A program made the translations under genes and the position numbers. Below, piece by piece: positions 33,571-41,434 of a DNA stretch of 64,000 nt (position 1 is its first letter; each line of letters opens with the position of its first letter). This stretch comes from Streptomyces sp. NBC_00236 (GTDB taxonomy: Bacteria; Actinomycetota; Actinomycetes; Streptomycetales; Streptomycetaceae): contig NZ_CP108100.1 in NCBI RefSeq assembly GCF_036195045.1, forward strand, positions 4,836,001-4,900,000, read 5' to 3'. A model generated the notes under the pieces. That model searched no databases, was not told the DNA's origin, and saw nothing but the letters and a program-made list of their open reading frames with translations.

Positions 33571-34620
33571 ATGAGAGGCGTCGTCTTCGACGGCAAACGG
33601 ACCGAGGTCGTCGACGACCTGGAGATACGCGACCCCGGCCCCGGCGAGGTGCTGGTGGGCATCGCCGCGGCCGGGCTCTGCCACAGCGATCTGTCGGTGA
33701 TCGACGGGACGATCCCGTTCCCGCTGCCGGTCGTGCTCGGCCACGAGGGCGCCGGCGTCGTCGAGGCGGTCGGCGCAGGCGTGAGCCATGTCGCGCCCGG
33801 CGACCATGTGGCCCTGTCCACGCTCGCCAGCTGCGGCGCCTGCGCGCAGTGCGACCGGGGAAGGCCCACGATGTGCCGCAAGGCGATCGGCATGCCGGGG
33901 CAGCCGTTCTCGCGCGGCGGGAAACCGCTGTACCAGTTCGCGTCCAACTCGGCCTTCGCCGAACGGACCCTGGTCAAGGCCGTGCAGGCGGTGAAGATCC
34001 CCGCCGACCTGCCCCTGACCTCGGCCGCCCTGATCGGCTGCGGGGTGCTGACGGGAGTCGGAGCCGTACTCAACCGGGCCAAGGTCGACCGCGGCGAGAG
34101 CGTCGTCGTCATCGGCACCGGCGGCATCGGGCTCAACGTGATCCAGGGCGCGCGGATCGCCGGAGCGCTGACCATCGTCGCGGTCGACTCCAACCCCGAC
34201 AAGGAGGCCGTGGCCCGGCAGTTCGGCGCCACGCACTTCCTCACCTCGGCGGAGGGCGTCAAGGAGATCCTGCCGCACGGCGCCGACCACGCCTTCGAGT
34301 GCGTGGGTCGCACCGAGCTGATCCGTACCGCGATCGACCTGCTGGACCGGCACGGCCAGGCGATCCTGCTCGGCGTGCCGGCGGCGACGGCCGAGGCGTC
34401 GTTCCTGGTCTCGTCGATGTACCTGGACAAGTCGATCCTGGGCTGCCGCTACGGCTCCTCGCGGCCGCAGCGCGACATCGCGCTGTACGCGGAGCTGTAC
34501 CGCGAGGGCCGGCTGCTGCTGGACGAACTGGTCACCGAGACCTACCCGGTGGAGGACTTCGCCAAGGCGGCGGACGACGCGCACCACGGGCGGGTGGCCC
34601 GGGGCGTGCTGGTGTTCTAG
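33571..34620 (+). CDS. Zinc-dependent alcohol dehydrogenase (MDR superfamily)
   Basis: 349 residues. Catalytic zinc ligands appear in AGLCHSDLSV and VLGHEGAGVVEAVG; the structural zinc cysteines are in ASCGACAQCDRGRPTMCRKA; the nucleotide motif is VIGTGGIGLNVIQGA followed by an acidic VAVDSNPDK, which favours NAD. It resembles the mycobacterial AdhE/AdhB class acting on medium alcohols or aldehydes. Start at 33571 with GAGGGAG. No palindromic operator lies upstream, so it may not share the regulon. Confidence 0.88.
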   Translation: MRGVVFDGKRTEVVDDLEIRDPGPGEVLVGIAAAGLCHSDLSVIDGTIPFPLPVVLGHEGAGVVEAVGAGVSHVAPGDHVALSTLASCGACAQCDRGRPTMCRKAIGMPGQPFSRGGKPLYQFASNSAFAERTLVKAVQAVKIPADLPLTSAALIGCGVLTGVGAVLNRAKVDRGESVVVIGTGGIGLNVIQGARIAGALTIVAVDSNPDKEAVARQFGATHFLTSAEGVKEILPHGADHAFECVGRTELIRTAIDLLDRHGQAILLGVPAATAEASFLVSSMYLDKSILGCRYGSSRPQRDIALYAELYREGRLLLDELVTETYPVEDFAKAADDAHHGRVARGVLVF

Positions 34621-34634
34621 GCCCTGACACTCCT

Positions 34635-35645
34635 CTAGGCCCTGACACCGCGCGGCCGGGCCCCGGCCGCCGTCGACCGGAACGTCCGCCGGTACATCGT
34701 CGGCGACACCCCCAGCGCCGCCTGCAGATGCTGCCGGAGGGAGGTGGGGGTGCCGAAGCCGGCGTCACGCGCGATCCGGTCGACCGACAGATCGGTGGAC
34801 TCCAGCAGCCGGCGGGCCAGCTCCACCCGCTGCTGGGTCAGCCACTGGACCGGGCTGATCCCGACCTCCTCGCGGAACCGCCGGGTGAACGTCCGTACGC
34901 TCATCGACTCCTGCTGCGCCATGTCGCGCAGCAGGATCGGCGACTCCAGCCGGCCGAGCGCCCAGGCCCGGGCGGTGGTCGTGGCCGAGACGCCCGGGTC
35001 GGGGAGCGGGCGCTGGATGTACTGGGCCTGGCCGCCGTCGCGGTGCGGCGGTACGACCGTGCGCCGGGCGACGTCGTTGGCGACGGCGGTGCCGTGGTCG
35101 CGGCGCACGATGTGCAGGCAGAGGTCGATGCCGGCGGCGACCCCGGCGGACGTGAGGACGTCCCCGTCGTCGATGAACAGGACGTCGGGATCGACCCGGA
35201 CGGCGGGGAACAGCTTCTGGAAGTGGTCGGCGGCGGACCAGTGGGTGGTGGCCGGGCGCCCGTCGAGGTATCCGGCCGCGGCGAGGACGTAGCCGCCGGT
35301 GCAGATGGAGACCATCCGCGTGCCGGGCCTGATGTGCGCGAACGCGGCGGCGAGCTCGTCCGTCAGCCGGCCCTCGGTGTAGACGGGGCCGAGTTCGTAG
35401 CTGGCGGGGATCACCACGGTGTCGGCCGTGGCGAGCGCCTCCGGGCCGTTCTCGACGGTGATCGTGAAGTCCGCGTCGGTGCTGACCGGGCCGGGCGGCC
35501 GGATCGAGCAGGTCACGACTTCGTACAGTTTCCGGCCTCGGTTCAGCGGCTCGGAACCGAGCGAACGGCCGAAAATCCTTTGAGGGATGCCCAGTTCGAA
35601 GGGGAGCAGCCCATCGAGGGCGAGAACGACGACCCGGTGCGGCAC
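34635..35645 (-). CDS. GlxA-type AraC-family transcriptional regulator
   Basis: 336 residues. An N-terminal DJ-1/PfpI-like amidotransferase fold (VVVLALDGLLPFELGIPQRI ... MVSICTGGYVLAAAGYLDGR) is fused to a C-terminal double AraC HTH (LRDMAQQESMSVRTFTRRFR, VDRIARDAGFGTPTSLRQHL). Family members such as GlxA/FtrA sense small metabolites or oxidative modification. GTG at 35645 with GGGAG at good spacing is preferred; upstream codons lack similarity. Divergent from the MFS gene, which it may control. Confidence 0.87.
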   Translation of the reverse strand: MPHRVVVLALDGLLPFELGIPQRIFGRSLGSEPLNRGRKLYEVVTCSIRPPGPVSTDADFTITVENGPEALATADTVVIPASYELGPVYTEGRLTDELAAAFAHIRPGTRMVSICTGGYVLAAAGYLDGRPATTHWSAADHFQKLFPAVRVDPDVLFIDDGDVLTSAGVAAGIDLCLHIVRRDHGTAVANDVARRTVVPPHRDGGQAQYIQRPLPDPGVSATTTARAWALGRLESPILLRDMAQQESMSVRTFTRRFREEVGISPVQWLTQQRVELARRLLESTDLSVDRIARDAGFGTPTSLRQHLQAALGVSPTMYRRTFRSTAAGARPRGVRA

Positions 35646-35703
35646 GGTACGGACTCCCTTCGCACTAGCTGGTGTAGACCATAAGCTGATACATGTCCTC
35701 GGT

Positions 35704-36993
35704 GTGAAGGAAAAGTCAGCAGACCTCGCGGGCATTCCCGCCGCGGATCATGAAGGCGCTCCGCGCGATGCGCCGCCCCTGCCGTGTGCGCCCCTCGGAC
35801 CGGACCGGCTCTGGAACCGCAACTTCCGGCTCTTCTTCGTGGCCCGGACCGCCGCCCTCTTCGGCGACGGAATGATCCCGGTGGCGCTCACCGCGGGGCT
35901 GCTGGGAGCCGGGCGGCCGCACTCCTCGGTGGGATTCGCGCTGGCGGCCTGGATGGGCCCGCTGGCCCTGTTCGTCCTCTTCGGCGGCGTCCTGGCGGAT
36001 CGTTTCACCCCGCGCCGGATGATGATCATCGCTGACGCGCTGCGGCTGATCGGCGCCTCGGTGCTCGCGGTCTCCTTCGCCACCGGCAACCCGCCGCTGT
36101 GGGCGGTGTACGCGCTGAGCGCGGTGGCCGGTGTGGGGGCGGCGCTCTTCCAGCCGGGGGTCGCTTCGACCACCCCGCGGGTGGCGACGGACGTGCAGCG
36201 CGGCAATGCGGTGCTGCGGGTGTCCGAGGCGCTGATGACCATGGCCGGCCCGGCGTTCGCGGGCATGCTCGTCGGGCTGGCGAGCGCCGGCGCGGTCTAC
36301 GCGGCCAATGCGGCGACGTTCCTGGTCTCCGGTGTCTGCCTCTTCCTGCTGCGGCTCGCGCCCGCCCCGTCGGACGAGGCGCCGCGCGGGACGTTCGTCG
36401 CGGAACTGGTCGACGGCTGGCGCGAGTTCAGGGCGCGCAGCTGGCTGTGGGGCGTGATCGCGATCTGGACGGTGTACGGCTTCGCCGTGCTCGGGCCGAT
36501 GCTCCCGCTGACCGCCGTCGAGGTCACCGAGGCGCACGGCTCGGGGACGTACGGCGCGATGATGGCGGTGAACGGCGCGGGCAGCGTCCTCGGCGGCCTG
36601 CTGGCCCTGCGGCTGCGCCCGCGCCGCCCGCTGACCGCGGGGGCCTTCGCCCTGACCGGGGTGTGCGTGAACCTGGTGGTGCTGGGGCTCGGGCTGCCGG
36701 TGCTCGCGCTGGGGGCCGGACAGTTCGTGGCGGGCGCGGCGTTCGCGTTCTGGCTGGTGATGTGGTCGACGACCGTGCAGACGCATGTACCGCCGGAGGC
36801 GCTGAACCGGCTGCACGCGTACGACGTGGCCGGCTCGCTGCTGATGCTGGCGGCGGGCCGCGCGCTGGCCGGACCGGTCGCGGACCGGCTGGGCGCCCCG
36901 GAGGTGCTGCTCGCCGGTGCGGTGATCAACATGCTGGCGGTGGGCGTCCTGCTGGCGGCCCGGCCGATCCGGCGGCTGGAGCGGATCGGGTGA
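35704..36993 (+). CDS. MFS transporter, likely efflux
   Basis: 429 residues, about 11-12 transmembrane helices. LWNRNFRLFFVARTAALFGDGM begins the first helix and LADRFTPRRMMIIADALR is the conserved A-loop between helices 2 and 3. Profile similar to the macrolide-efflux-like (MFS_3/MFS_1) group. The GTG at 35704 has no ribosome binding site; a TAAGCT at 35682 could place transcription start very near it. An imperfect palindrome with TGGT-GTAG-ACCA at 35670-35681 lies in the shared promoter region with the AraC gene. Confidence 0.82.
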   Translation: MKEKSADLAGIPAADHEGAPRDAPPLPCAPLGPDRLWNRNFRLFFVARTAALFGDGMIPVALTAGLLGAGRPHSSVGFALAAWMGPLALFVLFGGVLADRFTPRRMMIIADALRLIGASVLAVSFATGNPPLWAVYALSAVAGVGAALFQPGVASTTPRVATDVQRGNAVLRVSEALMTMAGPAFAGMLVGLASAGAVYAANAATFLVSGVCLFLLRLAPAPSDEAPRGTFVAELVDGWREFRARSWLWGVIAIWTVYGFAVLGPMLPLTAVEVTEAHGSGTYGAMMAVNGAGSVLGGLLALRLRPRRPLTAGAFALTGVCVNLVVLGLGLPVLALGAGQFVAGAAFAFWLVMWSTTVQTHVPPEALNRLHAYDVAGSLLMLAAGRALAGPVADRLGAPEVLLAGAVINMLAVGVLLAARPIRRLERIG

Positions 36994-37403
36994 GCGGGCG
37001 AAGTGTTCCCCGCATCCGGGGAGTTGCGGCCGGGGCGGCCGTGCTGACCGTCGCGGCCGGGCTCGGAGTGCGTACCGTGGCGGACGGAGCGGTCGCCAAG
37101 TACGCGGGTGACGCGCTCTACACCGTCCTGGTCTGCGCCCTCGTCGTTCTGTGCGCCCCCCGCGCCCGGCCGCTCGCCGTGGCCGGTGCCGGACTGGGGA
37201 TCAGCTGGGCGGTGGAGTTCTTCCAGCTCACCGGCGTACCCGCCGAACTGTCCGAACGCAGCGCGGTGGCACGGCTGGTGTTCGGCTCGACGTTCAACGC
37301 GCCCGACCTGTTCTGGTACGCGGTGGGAGCGACGGCCGTCTGGGCGGCTCACCGTGCGGTTATTTGCGGCGGGCCCGTTCCTCGGACTGCTGCATCTCGA
37401 TGA
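36990..37403 (+). CDS. DUF2809 family small membrane protein
   Basis: 137 residues with four hydrophobic segments (GVAAGAAVLTVAAGLGVRTV, ALYTVLVCALVVLCA, PLAVAGAGLGISWAVEFFQL, DLFWYAVGATAVWAAHR). The WAVEFFQLTGVP motif is characteristic of DUF2809. The GTG start overlaps the MFS stop (GTGA), so it is translationally coupled and possibly an accessory to that transporter. Its 3' end overlaps a convergent gene by 44 bp. Confidence 0.78.
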   Translation: MSGRSVPRIRGVAAGAAVLTVAAGLGVRTVADGAVAKYAGDALYTVLVCALVVLCAPRARPLAVAGAGLGISWAVEFFQLTGVPAELSERSAVARLVFGSTFNAPDLFWYAVGATAVWAAHRAVICGGPVPRTAASR

Positions 37404-37689
37404 CCCGCAGGACGTGTTCGGTGGTCTGCCGGCGCGCACTGCCCGCGACGAGCAGCGCCGAGCCGGCCACCGAGAGGGGCGCGGAGACGGCCAGGAGGAT
37501 CAGCTGCGTGGACATGGTGCCGTCCAGCTCGCAGATCGACGCGCGGGAGCAGTAGAACGAGTCGTCCTGGTCCCACATCAGGAAGCCCAGCCGCACCCAC
37601 AACCCACAGGCCACGAGCAGCAGAACGGCCCCCCAGCCCTGCATCAGCGCCGACCTGTGGTGGAAGTGCTGACGTTCGACCCACTGCAT
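37360..37689 (-). CDS. Small two-helix membrane protein
   Basis: 109 residues. Two hydrophobic helices: WGAVLLLVACGLWVRLGFLM (about 18-37) and LILLAVSAPLSVAGSALLVA (about 60-79), with a short loop containing two cysteines (YCSRASIC) outside. The C-terminus is a charged amphipathic helix (TTEHVLRVIEMQQSEERARR). ATG at 37689 follows GGGGG. Function unknown. Confidence 0.65.
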   Translation of the reverse strand: MQWVERQHFHHRSALMQGWGAVLLLVACGLWVRLGFLMWDQDDSFYCSRASICELDGTMSTQLILLAVSAPLSVAGSALLVAGSARRQTTEHVLRVIEMQQSEERARRK

Positions 37690-37895
37690 GCGAGACCCCC
37701 GGGACGCGGACGGAGCGGCGCGGACGCGTGGGCCCGCTCCGTGTGCGGTGTGCCCGGCCGCCGATCGACGCAGATCGTACGCGTATGCGAGAAGCCGGCT
37801 TCCGGACGGTGTCGGGGAACGCGTGGCCCGATCCCTGCGAACCATGTCCTCCGGGCCACTCGTGGGAGGGGCCGCGGAGGCCGGATGCTGGCGGC

Positions 37896-39212
37896 GTGAC
37901 CCAGACAACGGAACCCGCCACCAGCGACGACAGCCCGCGGACCGGCCACGAGGCCCCCCGGCCCCGCCGCATTCACCGCGCCTGGATCGTCGCCGCCGTC
38001 GCCTTCGTGACGATCATCGGCGGCGCCGCCTTCAACGCCCTGCCCGGGCTGCTGATCGACCCTCTGCACGAGGACTTCGGGTGGTCGCGCGGGGAGATCG
38101 GGCTGGCCGTCTCGATCGACATGGCGCTGTACGGGCTCACCGCGCCGTTCGCCGCGGCGCTGATGGACCGGTTCGGCATCCGCCGGGTCGTGGTCGTCGC
38201 CCTCAGCGCCGTGGCGGCCGGTGCGCTGGCCAGCGTCTGGATGACCGCGGCCTGGCAGCTGATGATCTACTGGGGGCTGCTCGTCGGGCTCGGCACCGGC
38301 GCGATGGCGATGTCCTTCTCCGCGACGGTCACCAACCGCTGGTTCGTCGCCCGCCGGGGCCTGGTCACCGGCATCCTCACCGCGGCCGGCGCCTCGGGGC
38401 AGCTCGTCTTCCTGCCCCTGTGCGCCTGGATCGTCGACCGGCACGGCTGGCAGCCCGCCTCGGTGACCGTCGCCCTGGCCGCCCTGGCCGTCGTCCCGTT
38501 CGTCATGCTCCTGATGCGCGACCACCCGGCCGACGTGGGCCTCGCCCCGTACGGCGGTGAGTACGTCGCCAAGCCCGCGCCCGCACGCGGGGCGGCGAGG
38601 CGCACCGTACGCGTCCTGTTCGACGCGGCCCGCACCGGACCGTTCTGGCTGCTGGCCGGGTCCTTCGCGATCTGCGGTGCCTCCACCAACGGTCTGATCC
38701 GCACCCACTTCGTGCCCTCGGCCCACGACCACCACATGCCGATCACCGCGGCGGCCTCGCTGCTCGCCGTCATCGGGATCTTCGACATCATCGGCACGGT
38801 CTTCTCCGGCTGGCTCACCGACCGCTTCGACGCCCGCCGGCTGCTGGCCGTCTACTACGCCCTGCGAGGCGTCTCGCTCCTCTTCCTTCCGGTTCTGATG
38901 TCCGCCACCGTGGAGCCGCCGATGATCTTCTTCATCGTCTTCTACGGCCTCGACTGGGTCGCCACGGTCCCGCCGACCCTGGCCCTGTGCCGGGAGCAGT
39001 ACGGCGAGGACAGCGCGATCGTCTTCGGCTGGGTCCTCGCCTCCCACCAGGTGGGCGCGGCGCTGGTGGCGTTCCTCGGCGGGGTGGCGCGCGACCACTT
39101 CGGCTCGTACGACGTGGTCTGGTACGCGGCGGGGGCGCTCTGCGCGATGGCGGCGCTGATGGCACTGATGATCCGCCGGGTGAAGGGGCTGCCCGCGGCC
39201 GTCGCGGGGTGA
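37896..39212 (+). CDS. MFS transporter, oxalate/formate antiporter-like
   Basis: 438 residues, twelve predicted helices. The FNALPGLLIDPLHEDFGWSR start and GEIGLAVSIDMALYGLTAPF match the carboxylate (OFA/monocarboxylate) MFS group, with ALMDRFGIRRVVVVALSAVA as the A-loop. An organic-acid substrate would suit the catabolic genes around it. GTG start at 37896 with GGAGG upstream. The 3' end shows a partial duplication: GCCGTCGCGGGGTGAGCCG recurs 39 bp later, including the stop codon. Confidence 0.84.
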   Translation: MTQTTEPATSDDSPRTGHEAPRPRRIHRAWIVAAVAFVTIIGGAAFNALPGLLIDPLHEDFGWSRGEIGLAVSIDMALYGLTAPFAAALMDRFGIRRVVVVALSAVAAGALASVWMTAAWQLMIYWGLLVGLGTGAMAMSFSATVTNRWFVARRGLVTGILTAAGASGQLVFLPLCAWIVDRHGWQPASVTVALAALAVVPFVMLLMRDHPADVGLAPYGGEYVAKPAPARGAARRTVRVLFDAARTGPFWLLAGSFAICGASTNGLIRTHFVPSAHDHHMPITAAASLLAVIGIFDIIGTVFSGWLTDRFDARRLLAVYYALRGVSLLFLPVLMSATVEPPMIFFIVFYGLDWVATVPPTLALCREQYGEDSAIVFGWVLASHQVGAALVAFLGGVARDHFGSYDVVWYAAGALCAMAALMALMIRRVKGLPAAVAG

Positions 39213-39257
39213 GCCGATCGGTCGATGGCGGCGGACGCCGTCGCGGGGTGAGCCGGC

Positions 39258-39899
39258 TCAGCCGCTGAAGCGTCCGAACGACCCGCGGTGGAAGAGCAGC
39301 GGACCCTCTCCGTCTTCGTCCGCCGTCGCCCCCAGCGCCTCCACCCGGCCGACGACGATCAGGTGGTCGCCGCCGGTGTGGACGGCCTGGATGCGGCAGT
39401 CGACCCACGCGGGCACGTCGTGCAGCAGGGGCGAACCGGTCGCGGGCGCGGGGGAGTGCGCCACTCCGGCGAACTTGTCGGCCCCGCTCACCGCGAAGCC
39501 CCGGCACAGCGCGCCCTGGTCCGCGCCCAGGATGTTGACGCAGAAGGCCCCGGCGCGGGCGATGCGGGGCCAGGTCGTCGACGTACGGGCGACCATGAAC
39601 GTGACCAGTGGCGGGTCCAGCGAGAGCGAGGAGAACGACTGGCAGGCGAAGCCCGCCGGGCCGGCCGATCCGTCGGCGTCGCCCGGGTCGTGTGCCGTGA
39701 CCACGGTGACCCCGCTCGCGAAGTGCCCCAGGACGCGCCGGAACTCGCCCCGGTCGAGCGGCAGCCGCTCGTCCTCGGCGACGGCCCGCAGCGAGGGCCG
39801 CGGCAGCGGATCGACCCGCTCCGGGCCGACGGCCGTCGGAGCGCCGACGGACCTGAGATAGCGGACTGCGGTTGCGGCCATGCCTGCGTGTCCCATCAC
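39258..39899 (-). CDS. Flavin reductase (HpaC/HsaB-like)
   Basis: 213 residues. Flavin reductase-like split-barrel domain from about 50: LDRGEFRRVLGHFASGVTVV, then GFACQSFSSLSLDPPLVTFM, RAGAFCVNILGADQGALCRG and WVDCRIQAVHTGGDHLIVVG. It supplies reduced FMN/FAD to a two-component monooxygenase. No oxygenase partner is adjacent. The ATG of MAATAVRY at 39881 is an alternative start. A perfect-armed palindromic operator lies 13 bp upstream of the first start. Confidence 0.87.
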   Translation of the reverse strand: MMGHAGMAATAVRYLRSVGAPTAVGPERVDPLPRPSLRAVAEDERLPLDRGEFRRVLGHFASGVTVVTAHDPGDADGSAGPAGFACQSFSSLSLDPPLVTFMVARTSTTWPRIARAGAFCVNILGADQGALCRGFAVSGADKFAGVAHSPAPATGSPLLHDVPAWVDCRIQAVHTGGDHLIVVGRVEALGATADEDGEGPLLFHRGSFGRFSG

Positions 39900-39912
39900 C
39901 CCTCGATTAGAG

Positions 39913-39927
39913 CTGACGATGCGTCAG
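39913..39927. promoter_or_regulatory. 15-bp palindromic operator, copy 4 (perfect arms)
   Basis: CTGACG-ATG-CGTCAG, perfect 6-bp arms, 13 bp upstream of the flavin reductase start and 101 bp from the divergent PAP2 gene. Confidence 0.65.
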
Positions 39928-40028
39928 ATGGGAAGGGCGGGGAAGGAAGGACCCCCGACCTTCGTCAGGGGTGACCCCTGCCGTTCGGCCCGGGAGTCCC
40001 GCCGCCGTCGCGCCTACGTTCGGGCCCC

Positions 40029-41021
40029 ATGAGAAGAGAAACCGGAAGCCGGACCCGGAACGCACGGCCCCTGGTCGCCTGCGCGGTCCTCGGGGCGGGA
40101 GCGGCCACCGTCATGGGCCTCGCCCCGGGAGGCCTGGGGACCGAACGGGCCGTGGAGGTGACGGACGGCGCCTCGGCGTCGGTATACCGCTCGGTGACCG
40201 GGGCGGTGGACGACGTACCCGCCTGGGCGGGAACGTTGCTGGAAGCAGCCTGTGACGGGATGCTGGTGGCCCTCGGACTGCTGCTGGTGTGGGTCTGGTG
40301 GCGTGCCGTACGGCGGGGTGACACCCAGGTCTCCGCCGGTGCGGTGCTCATCGGGTCCGGCACCGTGCTCGCCTACGCGATCAGTGAGGCCGTGAAGCTC
40401 GTCGTCGACGAGGAGCGCCCCTGCCGGGTACTGCTCCACGGCGCGGCGGCGCTCGCCGAGTGCCCGTCACCGGGTGACTGGTCCTTCCCGAGCAACCACG
40501 CCACCCTCGCGGCCGGTCTGGGCGTGGGCCTGGCACTGCTGCGGCCCCGACTGGCCGCCGTCACCCTGCCCTTGGCAGCGGCGGCGGCGCTGCTGAGGGT
40601 TCTGGTGGGGGCGCACTATCCGCACGACGTGCTGGCCGGTGCGGTGCTCGGAGGCTCGGTGGCCGCGGCCGTACTGCTCGCTTTCCTGCCGCTCGCCCGG
40701 GCGGCGGCGTCAGCGATCGGCGGGCGGCTGCGCGGGGGAGGCGACCCCGGCCTCGTGGGCGACGACCGCGGCGGCGGCCCGGTTGTCCACGCCCAGCCGG
40801 GCCAGGATGGAGCTCACATGGGCCTTGACCGTCCCCTCGACCAGGTGGAGCCGGCGCGCGATCTGCCCGTTGGACAGCCCGCCGCCGAGGAAGGCCAGCA
40901 CGTCGCGTTCCCGGGCGGTGAGCGCGCGGACCCGTTCCCGGGCGGCGGTACGGCGGCCTGCCAGGGCGCCCGCGCCCGTCGCCGAGAGATGGGCGACGAC
41001 CCGGGCCGCGACCTTCGGTGA
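40029..41021 (+). CDS. PAP2-superfamily phosphatase with antisense-overlapping C-terminus
   Basis: The open frame has 330 codons. Residues 1 to about 230 are a PAP2 membrane phosphatase: KLVVDEERPCRVLL (K-x6-R-P), PSNHATLAAGLGVG (PSxH) and LVGAHYPHDVLAGA (S/A-R-x5-H-x3-D variant), with several transmembrane helices. It would dephosphorylate undecaprenyl pyrophosphate or phosphatidic acid. The last 100 codons run opposite the response regulator gene and have no PAP2 similarity. Either the protein truly carries this tail or a stop was lost by mutation; a normal end would be near 40730. Confidence 0.75.
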   Translation: MRRETGSRTRNARPLVACAVLGAGAATVMGLAPGGLGTERAVEVTDGASASVYRSVTGAVDDVPAWAGTLLEAACDGMLVALGLLLVWVWWRAVRRGDTQVSAGAVLIGSGTVLAYAISEAVKLVVDEERPCRVLLHGAAALAECPSPGDWSFPSNHATLAAGLGVGLALLRPRLAAVTLPLAAAAALLRVLVGAHYPHDVLAGAVLGGSVAAAVLLAFLPLARAAASAIGGRLRGGGDPGLVGDDRGGGPVVHAQPGQDGAHMGLDRPLDQVEPARDLPVGQPAAEEGQHVAFPGGERADPFPGGGTAACQGARARRREMGDDPGRDLR

Positions 41022-41396
41022 CAGGTAGGCGGCGCCGTCGGCCACCGCGCGGACTCCCGCGATCAGCTCCTCGGGCTCACCCGACTTGATCAGGAAACCG
41101 GCGGCGCCGCCCCCGAGCGCCTGGAGGATGTAGTCGTCCTCGCCGAAGGTCGTCAGCATCACGACGCCCGTCGCCGGGACGGTGCGCCGGATCTCGGCAG
41201 CCGCCTCGATGCCGTTGGTCCCCGGCATCCGGATGTCGAGCACGGCCACGTGCGGGTGGTGACGGTGCACCTGCTCCACGGCCTCGTGGCCGTCCGACGC
41301 CTCGGCGACGATCTCGATGCCCGGATCGGTGGAGAGCACAGCACGCACCCCGGCACGGATCATCGGCTCGTCGTCGGCGATGAGGACGCGGATCAT
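40710..41396 (-). CDS. NarL/LuxR-family response regulator
   Basis: 228 residues. Receiver domain with acidic pair (IADDEP), phospho-acceptor Asp in VAVLDIRMPGTNG, Thr in VVMLTTFGEDD and Lys in GFLIKSGEPEEL; C-terminal LuxR HTH (LTARERDVLAFLGGGLSNGQ ... EGTVKAHVSSILARLG). The ATG at 41396 follows GGAAG. The histidine kinase gene is immediately upstream, giving a complete two-component pair. Its 3' half overlaps the PAP2 open frame on the other strand by 312 bp. Confidence 0.9.
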   Translation of the reverse strand: MIRVLIADDEPMIRAGVRAVLSTDPGIEIVAEASDGHEAVEQVHRHHPHVAVLDIRMPGTNGIEAAAEIRRTVPATGVVMLTTFGEDDYILQALGGGAAGFLIKSGEPEELIAGVRAVADGAAYLSPKVAARVVAHLSATGAGALAGRRTAARERVRALTARERDVLAFLGGGLSNGQIARRLHLVEGTVKAHVSSILARLGVDNRAAAAVVAHEAGVASPAQPPADR

Positions 41397-41434
41397 CTGT
41401 CTTCCTTCGTGGTGCGGGAGGGGGCGTGCGGCGT

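Noticed and set aside
34617..34650. Direct repeat TAGGCCCTGACAC at the alcohol dehydrogenase/AraC junction
   Set aside because: A short 13-bp duplication between two convergent stops; no sign of function beyond chance slippage.
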